A stretch of DNA of 64,000 nt from Pyrocephalus nanus (GCA_038380795.1 CM076279.1:573001-637000), one strand, 5' to 3'. Counted from the first letter of the stretch, positions 33,640 through 44,555 are shown. The notes: generated by a model not told the origin, from the letters alone. Numbers and translations are program-made.

Positions 33640-34010
33640 CCACAACTGCACCCGTATTTAATTCACAGCAATTACACTCACATTCTGCAAGACAAATACA
33701 TTTTACAAGCCCTCAGTTAAATGTGGATAATTACGTCTGCCTGCACCAGGGGACAGCCCTGCCCAGGCTCAGGAGGAAGAATCACATCCCGATTCCACTA
33801 ATGCTGTAAATTAGCAAGGAGCATCCCAATGGCAGCAGAGTAATTACCAGCTCCCACATCCCCCTTCCTGTGGGCTGCTGCTCCTGCGCTCCCCCCACTC
33901 GGCATCGTCCTCCCGCGCAGCACGGGTGTTCCCAGGCATATGCTGCTGTTAATGGGGCTTCTGTCACTTCAGCTGCTGGCAGAGATTATTTTATCTTGGG
34001 AACCCTCTCC
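33640..34010. promoter_or_regulatory. AT-rich island
   Basis: CCGTATTTAATTCAC, GCAATTACACTCAC, AATACATTTTACAAGCC, GTGGATAATTACGTCTGCC, CCACTAATGCTGTAAATTAG and GAGTAATTACC. A weaker tail at 33,930-34,010 (CTGTTAATGGGGC, GATTATTTTATC) may belong to it. Confidence 0.45.
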
Positions 34011-34011
34011 C

Positions 34012-34400
34012 AGTGCCAGAGCCCAGGCTTTCAGCTCTAAATCATCCACGGGGGAGCTCACAGGTGCAGGGGAACACAAGACGGAAGCATCAACTTTTTG
34101 GTTGTGCTTTGTGCCACAAAGGCTGCAATGGCAGTAGGAGAGTAGGGGGGACCTACAGGACCAGCCCTGGCAGAGCCCAGGGAATGCACCCAAGTCCAGC
34201 AGGCACAGAGAAGCACTGAGAAACAGAGAGGAAGACAGGACAAAACCAGCCAGGAAGGGCAGAGAAGAACGTCTGGTCTCCAGCAAGCACTGGGGATCGC
34301 TGATGGAGGAGCCTCAAGGCCAAGGACAAGCTCCAGCCTTGCCAGGACACCCAACAGCAAACACCAGCTACACCACATGGTCTGCAAAAGGATGATTTGC
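34012..34400. other. Filler left of the MIR-like fragment
   Basis: If the minus-strand promoter near 34.6 kb is real, this would be first-intron sequence. No second exon is recognised. Confidence 0.3.
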
Positions 34401-34404
34401 AGAC

Positions 34405-34446
34405 CTGAGCTCTGTTTAACAGGCAGGTAAACTGAGGCAGGCAGCA
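34405..34446 (-). mobile_element. Possible MIR/CORE-SINE-like fragment
   Basis: On the minus strand GCCTGCCTCAGTTTACCTGC followed by CTGTTAAACAG resembles the 3' part of MIR-type SINEs (TGCCTCAGTTTCCCCATCTG, then TAAAATGGG). Only about 40 bp is recognisable, so chance or a splice-acceptor-like sequence remains possible. Confidence 0.35.
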
Positions 34447-34507
34447 GCAAAAAAAAGCCGTCAAGAGACTAAAACAAGCACAAAATTCCCTCCACGACCC
34501 CACTTAC

Positions 34508-34578
34508 CTGTTCCATCTCCTCTCCACGCTACTGCACTCACAGGATGAAAACAGAGCTGCAGAGTCCCCTCCTGCAAA
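34508..34578 (-). other. Candidate first exon with ATG and splice donor
   Basis: Starting about 30 bp below the TATA box, about 60 nt of leader is followed by ATG at 34,516-34,514 in a strong context (GGAGATGG: purine at -3, G at +4). The first ATG encountered is this one. After three codons (M-E-Q) comes CAG|GTAAGTGG, a near-perfect donor with GT at 34,507-34,506. A second possible donor (CCT|GTGAGTGC) lies upstream in the leader. I could not find the next exon at lower coordinates, so this may be a very short coding first exon, a noncoding RNA exon, or chance. Confidence 0.3.
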
Positions 34579-34601
34579 CAGTCAACCCCCTCCTTGGGGG
34601 G

Positions 34602-34640
34602 CTTTTATAGGGCACAAGCACTGCCCCCGCCCTCCCCAAG
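34602..34640 (-). promoter_or_regulatory. Candidate TATA promoter (minus strand)
   Basis: On the minus strand a GC box (GGGAGGGCGGGGGCAG, about 34,624-34,640) is followed 15-20 bp downstream by CTATAAAAGC with TATAAAAG at 34,609-34,602, flanked by GC-rich sequence as in real core promoters. A start would be expected near 34,573-34,580 (GACTGTTTGCAGG). There is no strong initiator. The downstream ATG and splice donor add support. It is inferred from sequence only. Confidence 0.4.
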
Positions 34641-34894
34641 CCCTTGTTCCTTCCACCGCCTGCAGGTGTGCCTGATGAGGGAGAAAGTTCTGGGCAGAGA
34701 ATGAGGCAGTACCAGCACCTGTCAGCACTGCAGGGACCCTCCTGGGGTCCCAAGCCCCTCTGAAGGTGGCAAATAATGGAGCCAAGGGCTCCCAAGCCTG
34801 TCCCCAGGCAAGGATGTGCAGGGACCCAGGTGGGCTTGGCATGACCTCAAGCTGTGTTGTGGGGAGTCCCTGCTCCTCTCCCCACCTGCAGCTG

Positions 34895-34970
34895 CCGTGG
34901 CAGAATAAAGATAAATAACAACACCAGAATGAAATTGCCTCATTTTTCAAATCGATGTGTCAAAGCCAAC
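34895..34970. promoter_or_regulatory. Small AT-rich island
   Basis: AGAATAAAGATAAATAAC, GAATGAAATTGCCTC and TTTTTCAAATCGATGTG. Confidence 0.3.
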
Positions 34971-34971
34971 C

Positions 34972-37373
34972 TGTGCAATCCAGCCCTGTGCGGTCCTGCA
35001 GTGCCACCACCTTCCCACGCTGGGCACAATCATCTCCCACCATTTCTCAGCCCCTCCCAACCTCAGAAGGTCCCAGATCAAGCTCTTTTTCTGGTGCAGA
35101 GCTCTGTGACCCCTCAGGAGCTCCAAAACCAGGACCCAAGGGGACAGATTCAGTGTCCCTCACCTGGCTCCCCAGCGTGTCAGACCCTCTCAGTGGAGCC
35201 CTTCCTAAGACACTTCAGACCTGGGGGGATTGAGGGACACAGCACTCCATTAAAATAATTGGTTTAACATGGACTGGAAGAGGAGAGCAGCAAGAACAAG
35301 GTGAGGAGGGCTGCACACATCTCCAGCCCAGAACCTGCAGGGGAGATGGACCTGAGGCCACAGCAATGGCAGACTGCAAACCTGGATTTACCCAGCACAG
35401 CATGTGCATCCTCCACCTGCACCACGTTCCTCCTGGCAGCCCACGCCCAGCCTCTGCTGTGGAGGGTGGGAATGGTCCTGCTCCGGGCAGGATGGCCATG
35501 CAGCAGGCAGGCAGCACCAGCAGCTCCCAGCCACACTCTACCCCAGCCCCGTGGGCTCTGCACGGCACTGCCATGGTGTGCCAGAGCCTCACTGACCCTC
35601 CCACCCCGCTCACACCCCGAGGAGAGGGGGCACTGCTCCACGGCTGGCATGGCAGGCACGAGCAGACGGAGGCTCAGCACGGCTCCTGCCAGGGAAAGCT
35701 CATGCACTTTACCACTGCTGAGCAGCTTCTGTGTTCCTGAAATATCCTCTTCCCCTGGGCAACTTCACATGCGAGTCTTGGGACTCGCCGGAGCATTAAA
35801 CTGACATCTAGGTCACGGTGAGGAATCGCTCAACGCCTCCAGGAAAAAGGGTTTTCCTTCCACATCCCAGAGCCTCCTTCACCAGCTCAGGAGCGAGCAC
35901 TTAACAGGGGTGACCACTTCTAGCCAAGAATGAAGGAGGCTGTGGGGGTGGAAAAGGGATTAAAACAATTTCTGAGACCTGGTCTAGAGATAAGCTGCCT
36001 TTTCTGGAGTCCTCTCAGCTCTTCACGGTTCCTGGAGCAGCACCTCTGCAGAACAGGACACTGGCACGATTTCAAACCCAGGGAGCCCGGATGGACATGG
36101 GCCAAGGCCGGCAAGCAGGGTCTCACCATGTTTAGCCGGGCAGATGCCGTGCCTGAGAACCACGGGTGATCCGTCCTGCCTGGTGACACCCACGACCTTG
36201 GTGGCAAACAGCACCCCTGGCCAAGTGAGCCCCAGCCCTGCCTGCAGCTCCTGGAGTCTCACAGCAGTCCCTGGGTGCCATGTTCATCACAGGGAGCCTG
36301 GGAGGGGCATGGAGGAGGGATGCATCCCGCTCCAGTGGCATGGACCACACAGCCCCTGGCACGGCCAAGGGAGCCTGGAGTAGCCACGGTCCTTGTGTTT
36401 CTCAGGAGGGAGCACCCAGCCACCAGCAGCCTCATGGCACAGTCTGACCCCCAGGGGGATGCCCTGGCCCTCGTGGACCTGCAGCCTCCATGGTGCCCAC
36501 ACCACAGCCTGAAAGCCAATTAAACAAATGCTGCTTGCTGGGAAGGACAGCTGGGGGACTGGAGAGCCCTGGGCTCCTGTGGGCAGTGGCTGCTGCTCCC
36601 CTCCACCCCTGTGGCACCGGGACAGGGTTACCCTGGCACAGCAGTGAGGAAAGAGACCCTCCCCTCTTCTTTAACACACACTTCCCTCCCCGGGAACAGG
36701 GATGAGGAGGCAGGAGTTTGCCTGATGAAGAGTTCCAGTGGTTGCACAGCAGGAGTGGGCCATGGCAGACCATGGGAATAAGCCAGGAAAAGGGGGAGAT
36801 GAGCAATTGGCAGCACTGGCTGTACATCCCAGTGCTGATGGGGCCGAGGTGGGCTGGCTGGGTTTCGGAGGGTGGGCAGCAGAGAGAGGAGGGTGATAAC
36901 AAGAGCCATGAGTGGTGCCAGATCCTGCACCCCAGCTGACACAGAGGCCTCCCTGTCAGGGAGACAAAGTGGGACTGCTCAAGCACATCATTGATTTTTA
37001 ATCAAAGCAAGTAATGCTCTGGGAATCCAGCACTCAGCCCCATCTGCCCCAGCTCACTCCCCTGATGGCTCTGCCCTGGAGCTGGGACCCCACAGTCACT
37101 CTGGGACCCTCACACTGAACACTGGCAGCAGCACCAGCACTGGGAAATGGGCAGACTGGGACACCCAGGCTGCAGGATGGACAGAGGACAGACTGGAAGG
37201 AGTGTGACCACACGGGACAGGGATCTGTGGGACAGACTGGGAGGGGTGTAACCACACGGGACAGGGATCTGTGGCACAGAGGGCTGGCCCTGCTCTCCCT
37301 GGGAAAGCTCGCTGTAGGTGGTGCTTGTCCCTCTCCCTGGCGTGTCACGATGATGGAGTGCCGGATGCAGGCA
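34972..37373. other. Long GC-rich filler with the 44-bp duplication
   Basis: 2.4 kb with only minor AT patches (CATTAAAATAATTGGTTTAAC near 35,250; GCCAATTAAACAAATGC near 36,515) and the tandem duplication at 37,187. No exon or repeat family recognised. Confidence 0.45.
37187..37274. repeat. 44-bp tandem duplication
   Basis: Two adjacent 44-bp copies begin GACAGACTGG and end CAGGGATCTGTGG. They differ at only a few bases (AAGGAGTGTGA against GAGGGGTGTAA). Confidence 0.93.
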
Positions 37374-37374
37374 C

Positions 37375-37485
37375 CGTAATGGTTTCATCAACTTAGCTAC
37401 TTTTTATGAGAAATTTGTTGCAATCCCTTCCCCAGCTGCTGTCACCTTAACAGATGCCAGACCTGAAAGAATAATAATCCTGGCA
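37375..37485. promoter_or_regulatory. AT-rich island
   Basis: CTTAGCTACTTTTTATGAG, AAATTTGTTGCAATCCC, CACCTTAACAGATGCC and AGAATAATAATCC. Confidence 0.38.
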
Positions 37486-38080
37486 GGAACCCTTGAACCA
37501 GAGTGAGCAGTATCCCAGGGGGAGGGCAAGAGTGGGCAGAAAATTCATTTTTGCAGGAGCTCAGGTCCACTCAGAGCTGCCCTAGCCTGATGCTGCTCAG
37601 GCTGGGAGAGTCACTAGTGCCCTCCTCTTCCTTCCTTGAGGAAACCTGCAGATCTGCTGCCATGCTGGTAAAACTCTGGAGAGGAGCCCTCAGCCCCAGC
37701 CCATCCATCCTACCTCCATCCAGACTCCATCTGGACTCTATCCAGATCCACTGACCACCCACCCAGTGAGCACCTAAAATCTACCTCCTCCCCTGACACA
37801 ATTCCTGCACCTCTTCCTGTCCCTGACACCTCTCTAAGAAGCTTCATCAGTGGAACCCGTGCAGACAGAGCCAGCTCCAGCAGAACAGACACAGATGTGG
37901 GCAGATGTTATCGTGCCCCACATCCTGCTGCTGGGTTCCTCTGGCCATGGCCTGGCATGGCTGGACAGGGGCAGCCTGTGCCGTGATCCATCACATCCTC
38001 GCTGCCCTGCTCTGGGACCTCACTCCTGTCTGTCACCGCCAGGGCTAGGGGGTGGCACGGGCAGGAGGCAGCGGCACGGT

Positions 38081-38130
38081 GCCACCATCACAGTGCCACC
38101 ATCACAGTGCCACCATCACAGTGCCACCAT
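38081..38130. repeat. 14-bp tandem repeat
   Basis: GCCACCATCACAGT is repeated three times and followed by a partial copy GCCACCAT. Confidence 0.92.
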
Positions 38131-38419
38131 GGGCTGCACTGCAGCACAGGTGGGTGGGCAGCAGGGACAGCACAGTCCCTTCTGCCACTCCCGCTCTGCA
38201 GGCTCCAGGGACACCCCAGACCGAGCCAGGGACCTGATCCCCATGCCGAGCCCATGGGCACTGGCAGCAGCTGGAGCAGGTGGAGCCGGTGGGATGGGCA
38301 GCAGAGACATCTGGGGTGGCTTCCCCTGCACTCGGCAAAGCCCCAGGAGCCGATCTGGGGATTCCCAAGGCTGCGAGTGCCAGACCTGCCCTCGTGCTGC
38401 CTTCTCCTGCGAGGAGCTG

Positions 38420-38605
38420 CTGCTCTGCGATGAGTCATCGCTGGAAGACGAATTCTATTTAAAGGACTTCATTCGCAGAAAATTGAGTTTTAATAACAGG
38501 GCATCAAACGAGCAGAAAATACCAAACTTCCAAGCGGAGCGAAGTTTCCGTATGTTAATTTATACAGCACAGTCACCGCTTGGAGGAATAAAAACCATGC
38601 AGAGA
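38420..38605. promoter_or_regulatory. AT-rich island with AP-1 palindrome
   Basis: A perfect 15-bp palindrome GCGATGAGTCATCGC (38,427-38,441) contains an AP-1 TGAGTCA core. GAATTCTATTTAAAGG, GAGTTTTAATAACAGG, ATGTTAATTTATACAGC and GGAATAAAAACC follow. The plus frame is open here, but I do not recognise the peptide. Confidence 0.47.
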
Positions 38606-38814
38606 GCTCCTCTCCCTGACAGTGCAGCAAAGGGAGCCCTGTCCTGCTCCCCAGAGCATTTCCCGGCCACAGAGGACAGGGATGGGGACAGCCACCCCGG
38701 CTGTGACCACTGGCAGGGCTGTGAGCTCGGGCTCCTGGCTCTCCGGCCGCCCTGCGCTCCCAGGAGCCTGCGGGCTCTGCTTGGCTGCCGGTGGGAGGGC
38801 GGGAGGAGACAGCG

Positions 38815-38965
38815 TGGAGCTTGCTTTAAAAATAGATCAAACCCTCTGCTACGAAGCCATTTTATTAGAGCAGCACAAGCTGCTGGGCTGGTGACACCTC
38901 TGTGAGCACCCGGGGAAGTTTTCCCAGATGAATTTGAAAAGCAAGTGAGGGGAAGAACGACAAAG
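38815..38965. promoter_or_regulatory. AT-rich island
   Basis: GCTTTAAAAATAGATCAAAC, CTACGAAGCCATTTTATTAG and AGATGAATTTGAAAAGC. Confidence 0.38.
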
Positions 38966-39041
38966 ATGAAGCAGGCTTGTTTTCCAACCAGAAGGAAAGC
39001 ACGGGGCAGAAGCCTGTCTGCACTCAAGTCCCCTGCCCCAT

Positions 39042-39133
39042 CCCCAACCCAAACGCCTGTCCCCAGCCCACATCCATGTCCCCAGCCCACATCCATGTCC
39101 CCAGCCCACATCCATGTCCCCAGCCCAAACGCA
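39042..39133. repeat. 19-bp tandem repeat
   Basis: Three perfect copies of CCCCAGCCCACATCCATGT (39,061-39,117) are flanked by a degenerate copy on the left (CCCCAACCCAAACGCCTGT) and a partial one on the right that changes to AAACGCACAGG. Confidence 0.92.
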
Positions 39134-39379
39134 CAGGTTTGGCACCTGCCGCTCCCAGGACTGCTCCTGGTGCCAGCAGCTGACCCCTCTGGCCCCATCA
39201 GACCCAGGTGAGAGCAACATCTGCCACTGGTGGGACATGGCGAGTGCTGGGGCACAGAGAGGCTGGTCCCAAGGCCAGGGAAACCACTGAGCACTCCTGA
39301 GCCTGCTCCACAGCATGGATGAGGGGCAATAAAATCAACCTGGGTGTTGCCTGAAAACTGACAGAGAAATTTGCTTTGG

Positions 39380-39470
39380 TGCATGGGAGGGATGAGAGGA
39401 GAGGGATGAAGGAACAGGGATGAGGAAAGAGGGAAGAGGGACAAGGGATGAAGAATGAGGGATGGTAACT
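39380..39470. repeat. Purine-rich degenerate repeat
   Basis: GAGGGATGAAGGAACAGGGA-type words recur (AGAGGGATGA, ACAGGGATGAGG, ACAAGGGATGAAG, TGAGGGATGG). It is almost all purine on the plus strand. Confidence 0.75.
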
Positions 39471-40254
39471 CACAGGTGTCCAGGCGGCGGGACAGAGCAG
39501 AGGAACAGGAAGTGAAGCTACAGACTCCACAGCAGGAGCAAAACTCAAAACATCCTGTGAGTTCAAACCAGGGGAACAAGGAAACCTCCATCCCAGAAAC
39601 CCCCCAGAACTGGCCCAACACATTGTGTCAAGCTGTGATGGGCCACAGAGCTGGGAAGTACAGCACGGAGACCAGAGGAGCTGGGGTAGGGAGAGATCCC
39701 CCCAGAAACCCCATCCTGCAGAACAGGAGCTCAGTGAAAACCAAGGTGGAAATATATGACCAACAGGTAAGATCTGCCATACCTAATGCAGCTCATGCAT
39801 CAGTAAGTTGGGAATGCAAGGGGCTGGGCAGCAGCAGCAGCATCCCAGCAGGATGGGGGTGTGGGCAGGAGGAGGGGTCAGCCCAGAGAGGGTTGGCAGA
39901 CTCTGAGACCAGAGACACCAAGCAGCACAAACTCCAAACCACTGAACACCAGGACCACGTGGGAGCGTCTGCTCCAACCTGGGAAGCACATGGAGACACT
40001 TCTTGGTGCATTACTCAGCCATGGGCTGACTCTGAGTCACCAGCTCCGGCATCTGGGAAGAGAGTGTGAGCGTGCCAGTGCGAGTGTGAGTGTGCTCCCA
40101 GGCTGCCTGGCACTGGGAGCTCCAGGGAAAGGTGTCTGTGTCACCATGCCATGCTTGGCTTGGATCTGTGCTATGGGATGACCCTGCCTGGGAAGGTCAA
40201 GCTGGGGGAGCTGCCAGGGGATGGGGAGCTGCTTTAGGAGCCAATGGAAGAACA

Positions 40255-40390
40255 GGACAGAGGAGCTGGTCCAGGCCCAAAGAAGACTTCTCTATAAATA
40301 CACAGGGAATGGGCACTGGGAGGAGCTGGTCAGGTTAAAGGATGATGTTGGCACAAGAATAAATGCATATAAAAGGCTCAGATAAAGGGA
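40255..40390 (+). mobile_element. Old CR1 LINE fragment
   Basis: TTCTCTATAAATACACAGGG (about 40,290) followed by GGTTAAAGGATGATGTTGGC and ACAAGAATAAATGCATATAAA (to 40,373) matches, in order and spacing, the CR1 segment that reads CTCTATAAATACATCAGG, GTTGGCACAAGAACAAATGG, TATAAACTGG. The flanks are too diverged to extend with confidence. The TATAAAAGG here is part of the element and should not be taken as a promoter. Confidence 0.65.
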
Positions 40391-40734
40391 GGCAGGAGGA
40401 AATGGGGAAGGACAGACACCAGATGAGGAAAGGGGCTGCTGAGAGACTGCCTGGACAGAGGGACAAGGCTTGGGGCTCTAGGTCTGTTCCTAAAACACAC
40501 TTTTAAACACCACACAGATGTTTCACTGCTTCCAACCCGAAACTAAAAAGTGATGCCCAAAGCAGTGCAGTCCTTGTCCCCATGAGCAGTGACCACCCAC
40601 TGCAGGGAGCGGGCAGAGGACAGGGGGTTGGCCCATGGACACCTGCTGGCCACTGCATCCCTAGAAAATCAAGTGCTGCTGCTCCCTGCTCTGTCCAGAC
40701 TGCTTCCCTAACTCTGTGCAGCAATCCAGGCTGC

Positions 40735-40865
40735 TGATCAGATGGAAAGTCTCCATCCCATAATAAACAGAGCGTACTATTTATAAACCTGAAAACGTCT
40801 TTATTATTATTATTATTTTCCCCCAGAAAAAAACACCATAATAAACCCCCCCTGCACACTGCTGT
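40735..40865. promoter_or_regulatory. AT-rich island with (TTA)n
   Basis: CCCATAATAAACAGAGCG, ACTATTTATAAACCTG, GAAAACGTC, the TTA microsatellite and CACCATAATAAACCCC. Confidence 0.35.
40801..40818. repeat. (TTA)n microsatellite
   Basis: Five to six TTA units follow ACGTC, within an AT-rich island. Confidence 0.9.
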
Positions 40866-40979
40866 TAAACACACCCCAGCACGGCCCTGCAGGTCCGTGG
40901 CGCTGGTGCCGCTTCCCCAGGCAGTGCCCAGCGGAACAGATGGCAGCGTGGGCGTTAGGTACCAGCCTCCTGGCAATCC

Positions 40980-41120
40980 GAACATCTGTTACCGTTAGAA
41001 AATGCTAATTGCCATCAATCAGGACAGCACCTACCCACATTTACATGCAAGCACAAAAAAATTACGTCTAAATTTCTCCAAGTACAACACTTGCTGCATG
41101 TTAAGTAACCGGAGCTGCTC
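40980..41120. promoter_or_regulatory. AT-rich island, candidate enhancer
   Basis: GTTACCGTTAGAAAATGC, GCTAATTGCCATCAATCAGG, CACATTTACATGCAAGC, AAAAAATTACGTCTAAATTT and CATGTTAAGTAACCGG. It leads straight into a CpG cluster. Confidence 0.5.
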
Positions 41121-41310
41121 AGATGCTGCGCGGCAGCCTGGCACCGGCACGGCGGGTGACGCGGCACAGCTGAGCGCCCAGCAGTGCCCGGCCCCCCGGT
41201 GGCACAAGGGGCAGAGCCCCCTGGGGCTCGTCCCACCCTGCCCCAGCCCTGTCTGCACCCACCCCCATCTCCTGCCCGGGAGCACTGCCAGCAGCGCGGG
41301 GCAGCCCGGG
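41120..41310. other. CpG cluster beside an AT-rich island
   Basis: GATGCTGCGCGGCAGCC, CACGGCGGGTGACGCGGC and GCAGCGCGGGGC make a short CpG cluster right after the island at 40,980-41,120. The pairing could mark an unmethylated regulatory element; no start site is visible. Confidence 0.3.
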
Positions 41311-41311
41311 A

Positions 41312-43428
41312 GGACAGTGCCCTGTCACCACCCCTGCATCCTGCCCTCTGCACAACACTCCTGCCTCACCAGGACATGCCAGACACAGCAGGAGCTCTTT
41401 GCCCCCCACTTGCTCCCTCTGGTGACTCCAGAGCAATCTGGGGTCCTGCACCCTGTCCTGCTGTGCTCAGAGACCCACAAGACTCCCACACGCTCTGCTG
41501 CTCCCTTTGCCCTGCCACACGTCACGTCCCAGCTCGGAGCAGCCCCTAGGACGGGGCCAACATCCTGCCCCACAGAAATTCACCACAGACCACCTGAGTC
41601 TGGCTGGGAACTGCCTGGCCACAGCTGGTCTTGTGGTCTATGAAACCTAAACGAGCCCCTCTCCATCCCCAGAGAGCACAGAGCAGGCGGGATCACAACC
41701 AACCCCTCTGTGGTTCATCAGATCACATCACAGCGCACCGGCCCCACAGTGAGATGGCAATTCCTGGCCAGAAAAAGCAAAGGCACAAACCCCAGACAGC
41801 AAACTCGGACACAAAGTTGAGGCAGAGAAGATTGAAAACAAGAAACCTGGAGCACAGTGATCCCCGAGTCCCAGCCCTTTCCTCAGCTGTCCCCCACAAC
41901 CAGGCCGGTGTGCGGCCCCTCAGCCCTCGCTGCCCTCGCAGCAGGGACCTGCTCCTGAATGCAAATGATGCTCCTGGAGAGTGCCAAGAGCTCCTTGTTC
42001 CTTCCCCAATTTAGGACACCTCTTGGTGCTGCAGCCCTCAGGAGCTGGCAGGAGGCTGCAGGGGTGCAAGAGGAGATGAGCCTGGCCAGGGTGACTCTTT
42101 GATGGCAAAGCCACACGTTGCAGTGCCCTTTTCTCCTCACCTGGATCTGTTCCCTCAGAACCACAGTCCTGGATCGCAGCTCCAAGAGAAACTTCACATG
42201 GCAAAAGACGTTCTACCTGCTGCCCTAATGGACACGACCTGGACCTCTAGTGTGTCCCCACACACCATGGCAATGGCAGGAGAGCTCTCCCCACGCTTGT
42301 CCCCGCTGTGCTGACTGCAGGCACTGCTGCCTTGGCTCCTGGAGAAAACTCAGGCTCTTCCCAAAGAAGAGCTCAAGAAGAGAGAAGGAGTGACCCTACT
42401 GCCCAAGCCAAGAGCCGGGGGCACAGGCTGGAGGAGCTGTCGGGAGGCTCAGAGTGGCCTCACTGGACACATCACACTCTTCCCACAGCCAAGGGGAGCC
42501 AGGGATCGTGGTGCACACTGAACTCCCCTGCAGCCATCACATCAGGGCTGTTGGGCTCTGGCCCCATCCCCTGGCTTACCCCACATTCCCCCAGCCCTGG
42601 CTCCCTGACAGCACGAGCAGGTTGCGGCACCGCTGCCGCTTCCCGCGGCTCCCACCGTTACTCAGCAGCCGAGGGAACCGCTCAGAGCTGCAAGGTCACT
42701 CAAAAACACCATCTGTCCAAGCACCACTCCTCGCCTTGAGGAGAGCGGCAGAGAAAACATTCCAGTGTGCTGAAGGCCATCATCCCCCTCTCTGCTGCCC
42801 CACGGCGTGTCAGCACCTCGTGGTGCTCACTCAGCCTCGGCTCAGCGAGGGACAAACCACAGCATCAGTGTCTGTGGGGACACCCCAAAGGCTGGGGCAG
42901 CACCCCACACCCTCCACACCACGAGGGCACCCAAGGCTCCAGGAGGTGATGGGGAACCCTCTGAGTGATTGTCATGGGGTGATGTGTTTGGTGTTGAGGA
43001 GAGATCACCTGTGCTGGCCAGAGCCACTGCCAACTCCCTGACCCCTGGCTGGCAGCCTCTCCAGTGCTGGGGGGGTGGGCAATGGGGGTGCAATGCTGGG
43101 AGCAATAGTGGGGGTGTAGCCTACCTTGCATGGGGGCAACAAGCCATGGGAGCACCCCAACACCCCCAGAAATTGCCAGTGCCAGGTCCCCTCCCCCAGC
43201 ACCGCCTGGGGACTATTTCTGGTGAGCTGAAGTCACCTGCACTTGGGCTCTGAAGTCACATTTGTCTCTGCTTGTGCTACTTCTCCTGCACCTCAAAGTG
43301 TCACAACACAGCACTATGTCGAGGTGGTTGGCCCCACACATCGTGTCCCAGATGCTCCTGTGTCGCTGCTCACAGACAGGATGGCACAGCGTGGCACAGG
43401 GCTGGGAGCACGGGGGGACTCACACCCA
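41312..43428. other. Long GC-rich filler
   Basis: 2.1 kb with no island, repeat family or exon recognised. AGCACCTCGTGGTGCT (about 42,811) is a short inverted repeat. Confidence 0.5.
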
Positions 43429-43429
43429 G

Positions 43430-43915
43430 CCCCGACAGCAAATATTTCATTTGAGCTCATTTACAAACCCAGCCCCACAGAGCATGCCCAGGGCTTGGTG
43501 GAGCATCCCTCTGCTTGGGGCAGGGGCAGTGCCTGGCTGTGCCCCTCATCCATGGGCATCCCAGCACCTACTTCCCATGTTCACCAACCTGCTGTGGCTC
43601 CATCCCCCCTCTGCCTGGCCCCCAGCTGTGGTGCTGAGGGCAGGGGTGGGCTCTGCCCCCAGGGCTGCCCCACAGTGGGGTTCCCTGCACCCCAGTGGCC
43701 CCAGGACCCTCAGCCAGGCTGGCCCCGTGGCCCTGCAGTGAGTCCTGCTGTGCACAAGATCCCTTCCATACGGGAGCAGCCAGCGGAACTGCCAGCTCCC
43801 AGCTCCAGCGCTTGCCGCTACATCTGGAAACTCTTCTCACCCTTAATTGTTCCTAATGCCTTAACATGCAGAGTGACTAATAAGACACTAATTGGGCAGT
43901 GTTAGCAGTGAGCGG
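43430..43915. promoter_or_regulatory. Two small AT-rich blocks
   Basis: 43,437-43,465: GCAAATATTTCATTTGAGC. 43,830-43,905: CACCCTTAATTGTTCC, GCCTTAACATGCAGAGTGAC and TAATAAGACACTAATTGGGC. Confidence 0.38.
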
Positions 43916-43916
43916 A

Positions 43917-44555
43917 GCAGGAGCACGCTGGCAGTGCCCTCCATGCTGAGCCACCAGCTCCCAGTGCTGCGCTGCCAGTGCCACAAATCCCCACAAACCC
44001 CAGTGCCTTTCCCTGCTCGGCCTTCTGGGTGCAGTGGGAAACCCGCCCCACAGCAGGGAGCATGAAATGCTGCCACTTTTAGCTCTGTTTCATGGTCCCT
44101 GTGCCCCAGGAGCTGATGGAGGGAGGGCACGAGGCCCCTCCACCCAGCAGGGATGGCCCCCACACTGTCACCCCTTGAGCAGAGAGGCACCAGGTGAGCC
44201 CAATGCCCCATTGCTGCCCATCACTGGCACTGCTCAGGGCTGCTGAGTCCTCCTGCCACCGTGCTGCCTCTGGTCACACATGGGCACTGCCAGGATGGGC
44301 TTGTGCTTGGCACTGCCCACACTGAACCCAGGCGAGAAGACGAGTGATGGACAGCCGTGGGAACACATCTGCTCCAGCTGATTTATGGGAGCTGGGGCAG
44401 CAAACAGCTGCATTGGGGACCCTCCCATGCCCCCGAGAGAGGAGGGTGACAGCCCCCCACTGCTAGGGCTGCCCAGTCTCCCTGGGAGCCCCCACGGGGC
44501 TGCCAGCCCTGCCTGCACATCTGCTGGCAGCGCCGCGCTCGCCAGAGCCGCTCGA
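43917..44555. other. GC-rich filler
   Basis: Only TTTATGGGA at 44,382 stands out, a single HOX/CDX-like word. Confidence 0.4.

Larger units (their letters stand above)
38967..40250. other. Filler with repeats and a possible microexon
   Basis: Contains the 19-bp array (39,042) and the purine-rich array (39,380). At 39,720-39,764 a 45-nt open segment lies between CCCCATCCTGCAG and GTAAGATC, which would be a 15-codon exon (NRSSVKTKVEIYDQQ) on the plus strand. This is unsupported beyond the splice-site words. Confidence 0.3.

Noticed and set aside
37850..38905. Plus-strand open frame of 351 codons
   Set aside because: Spans a 14-bp tandem repeat, filler and an AT-rich island; no recognisable domain and the segments have unrelated composition.
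40369..40377. TATA box TATAAAAGG
   Set aside because: Lies inside the CR1 fragment and matches the element's own sequence.
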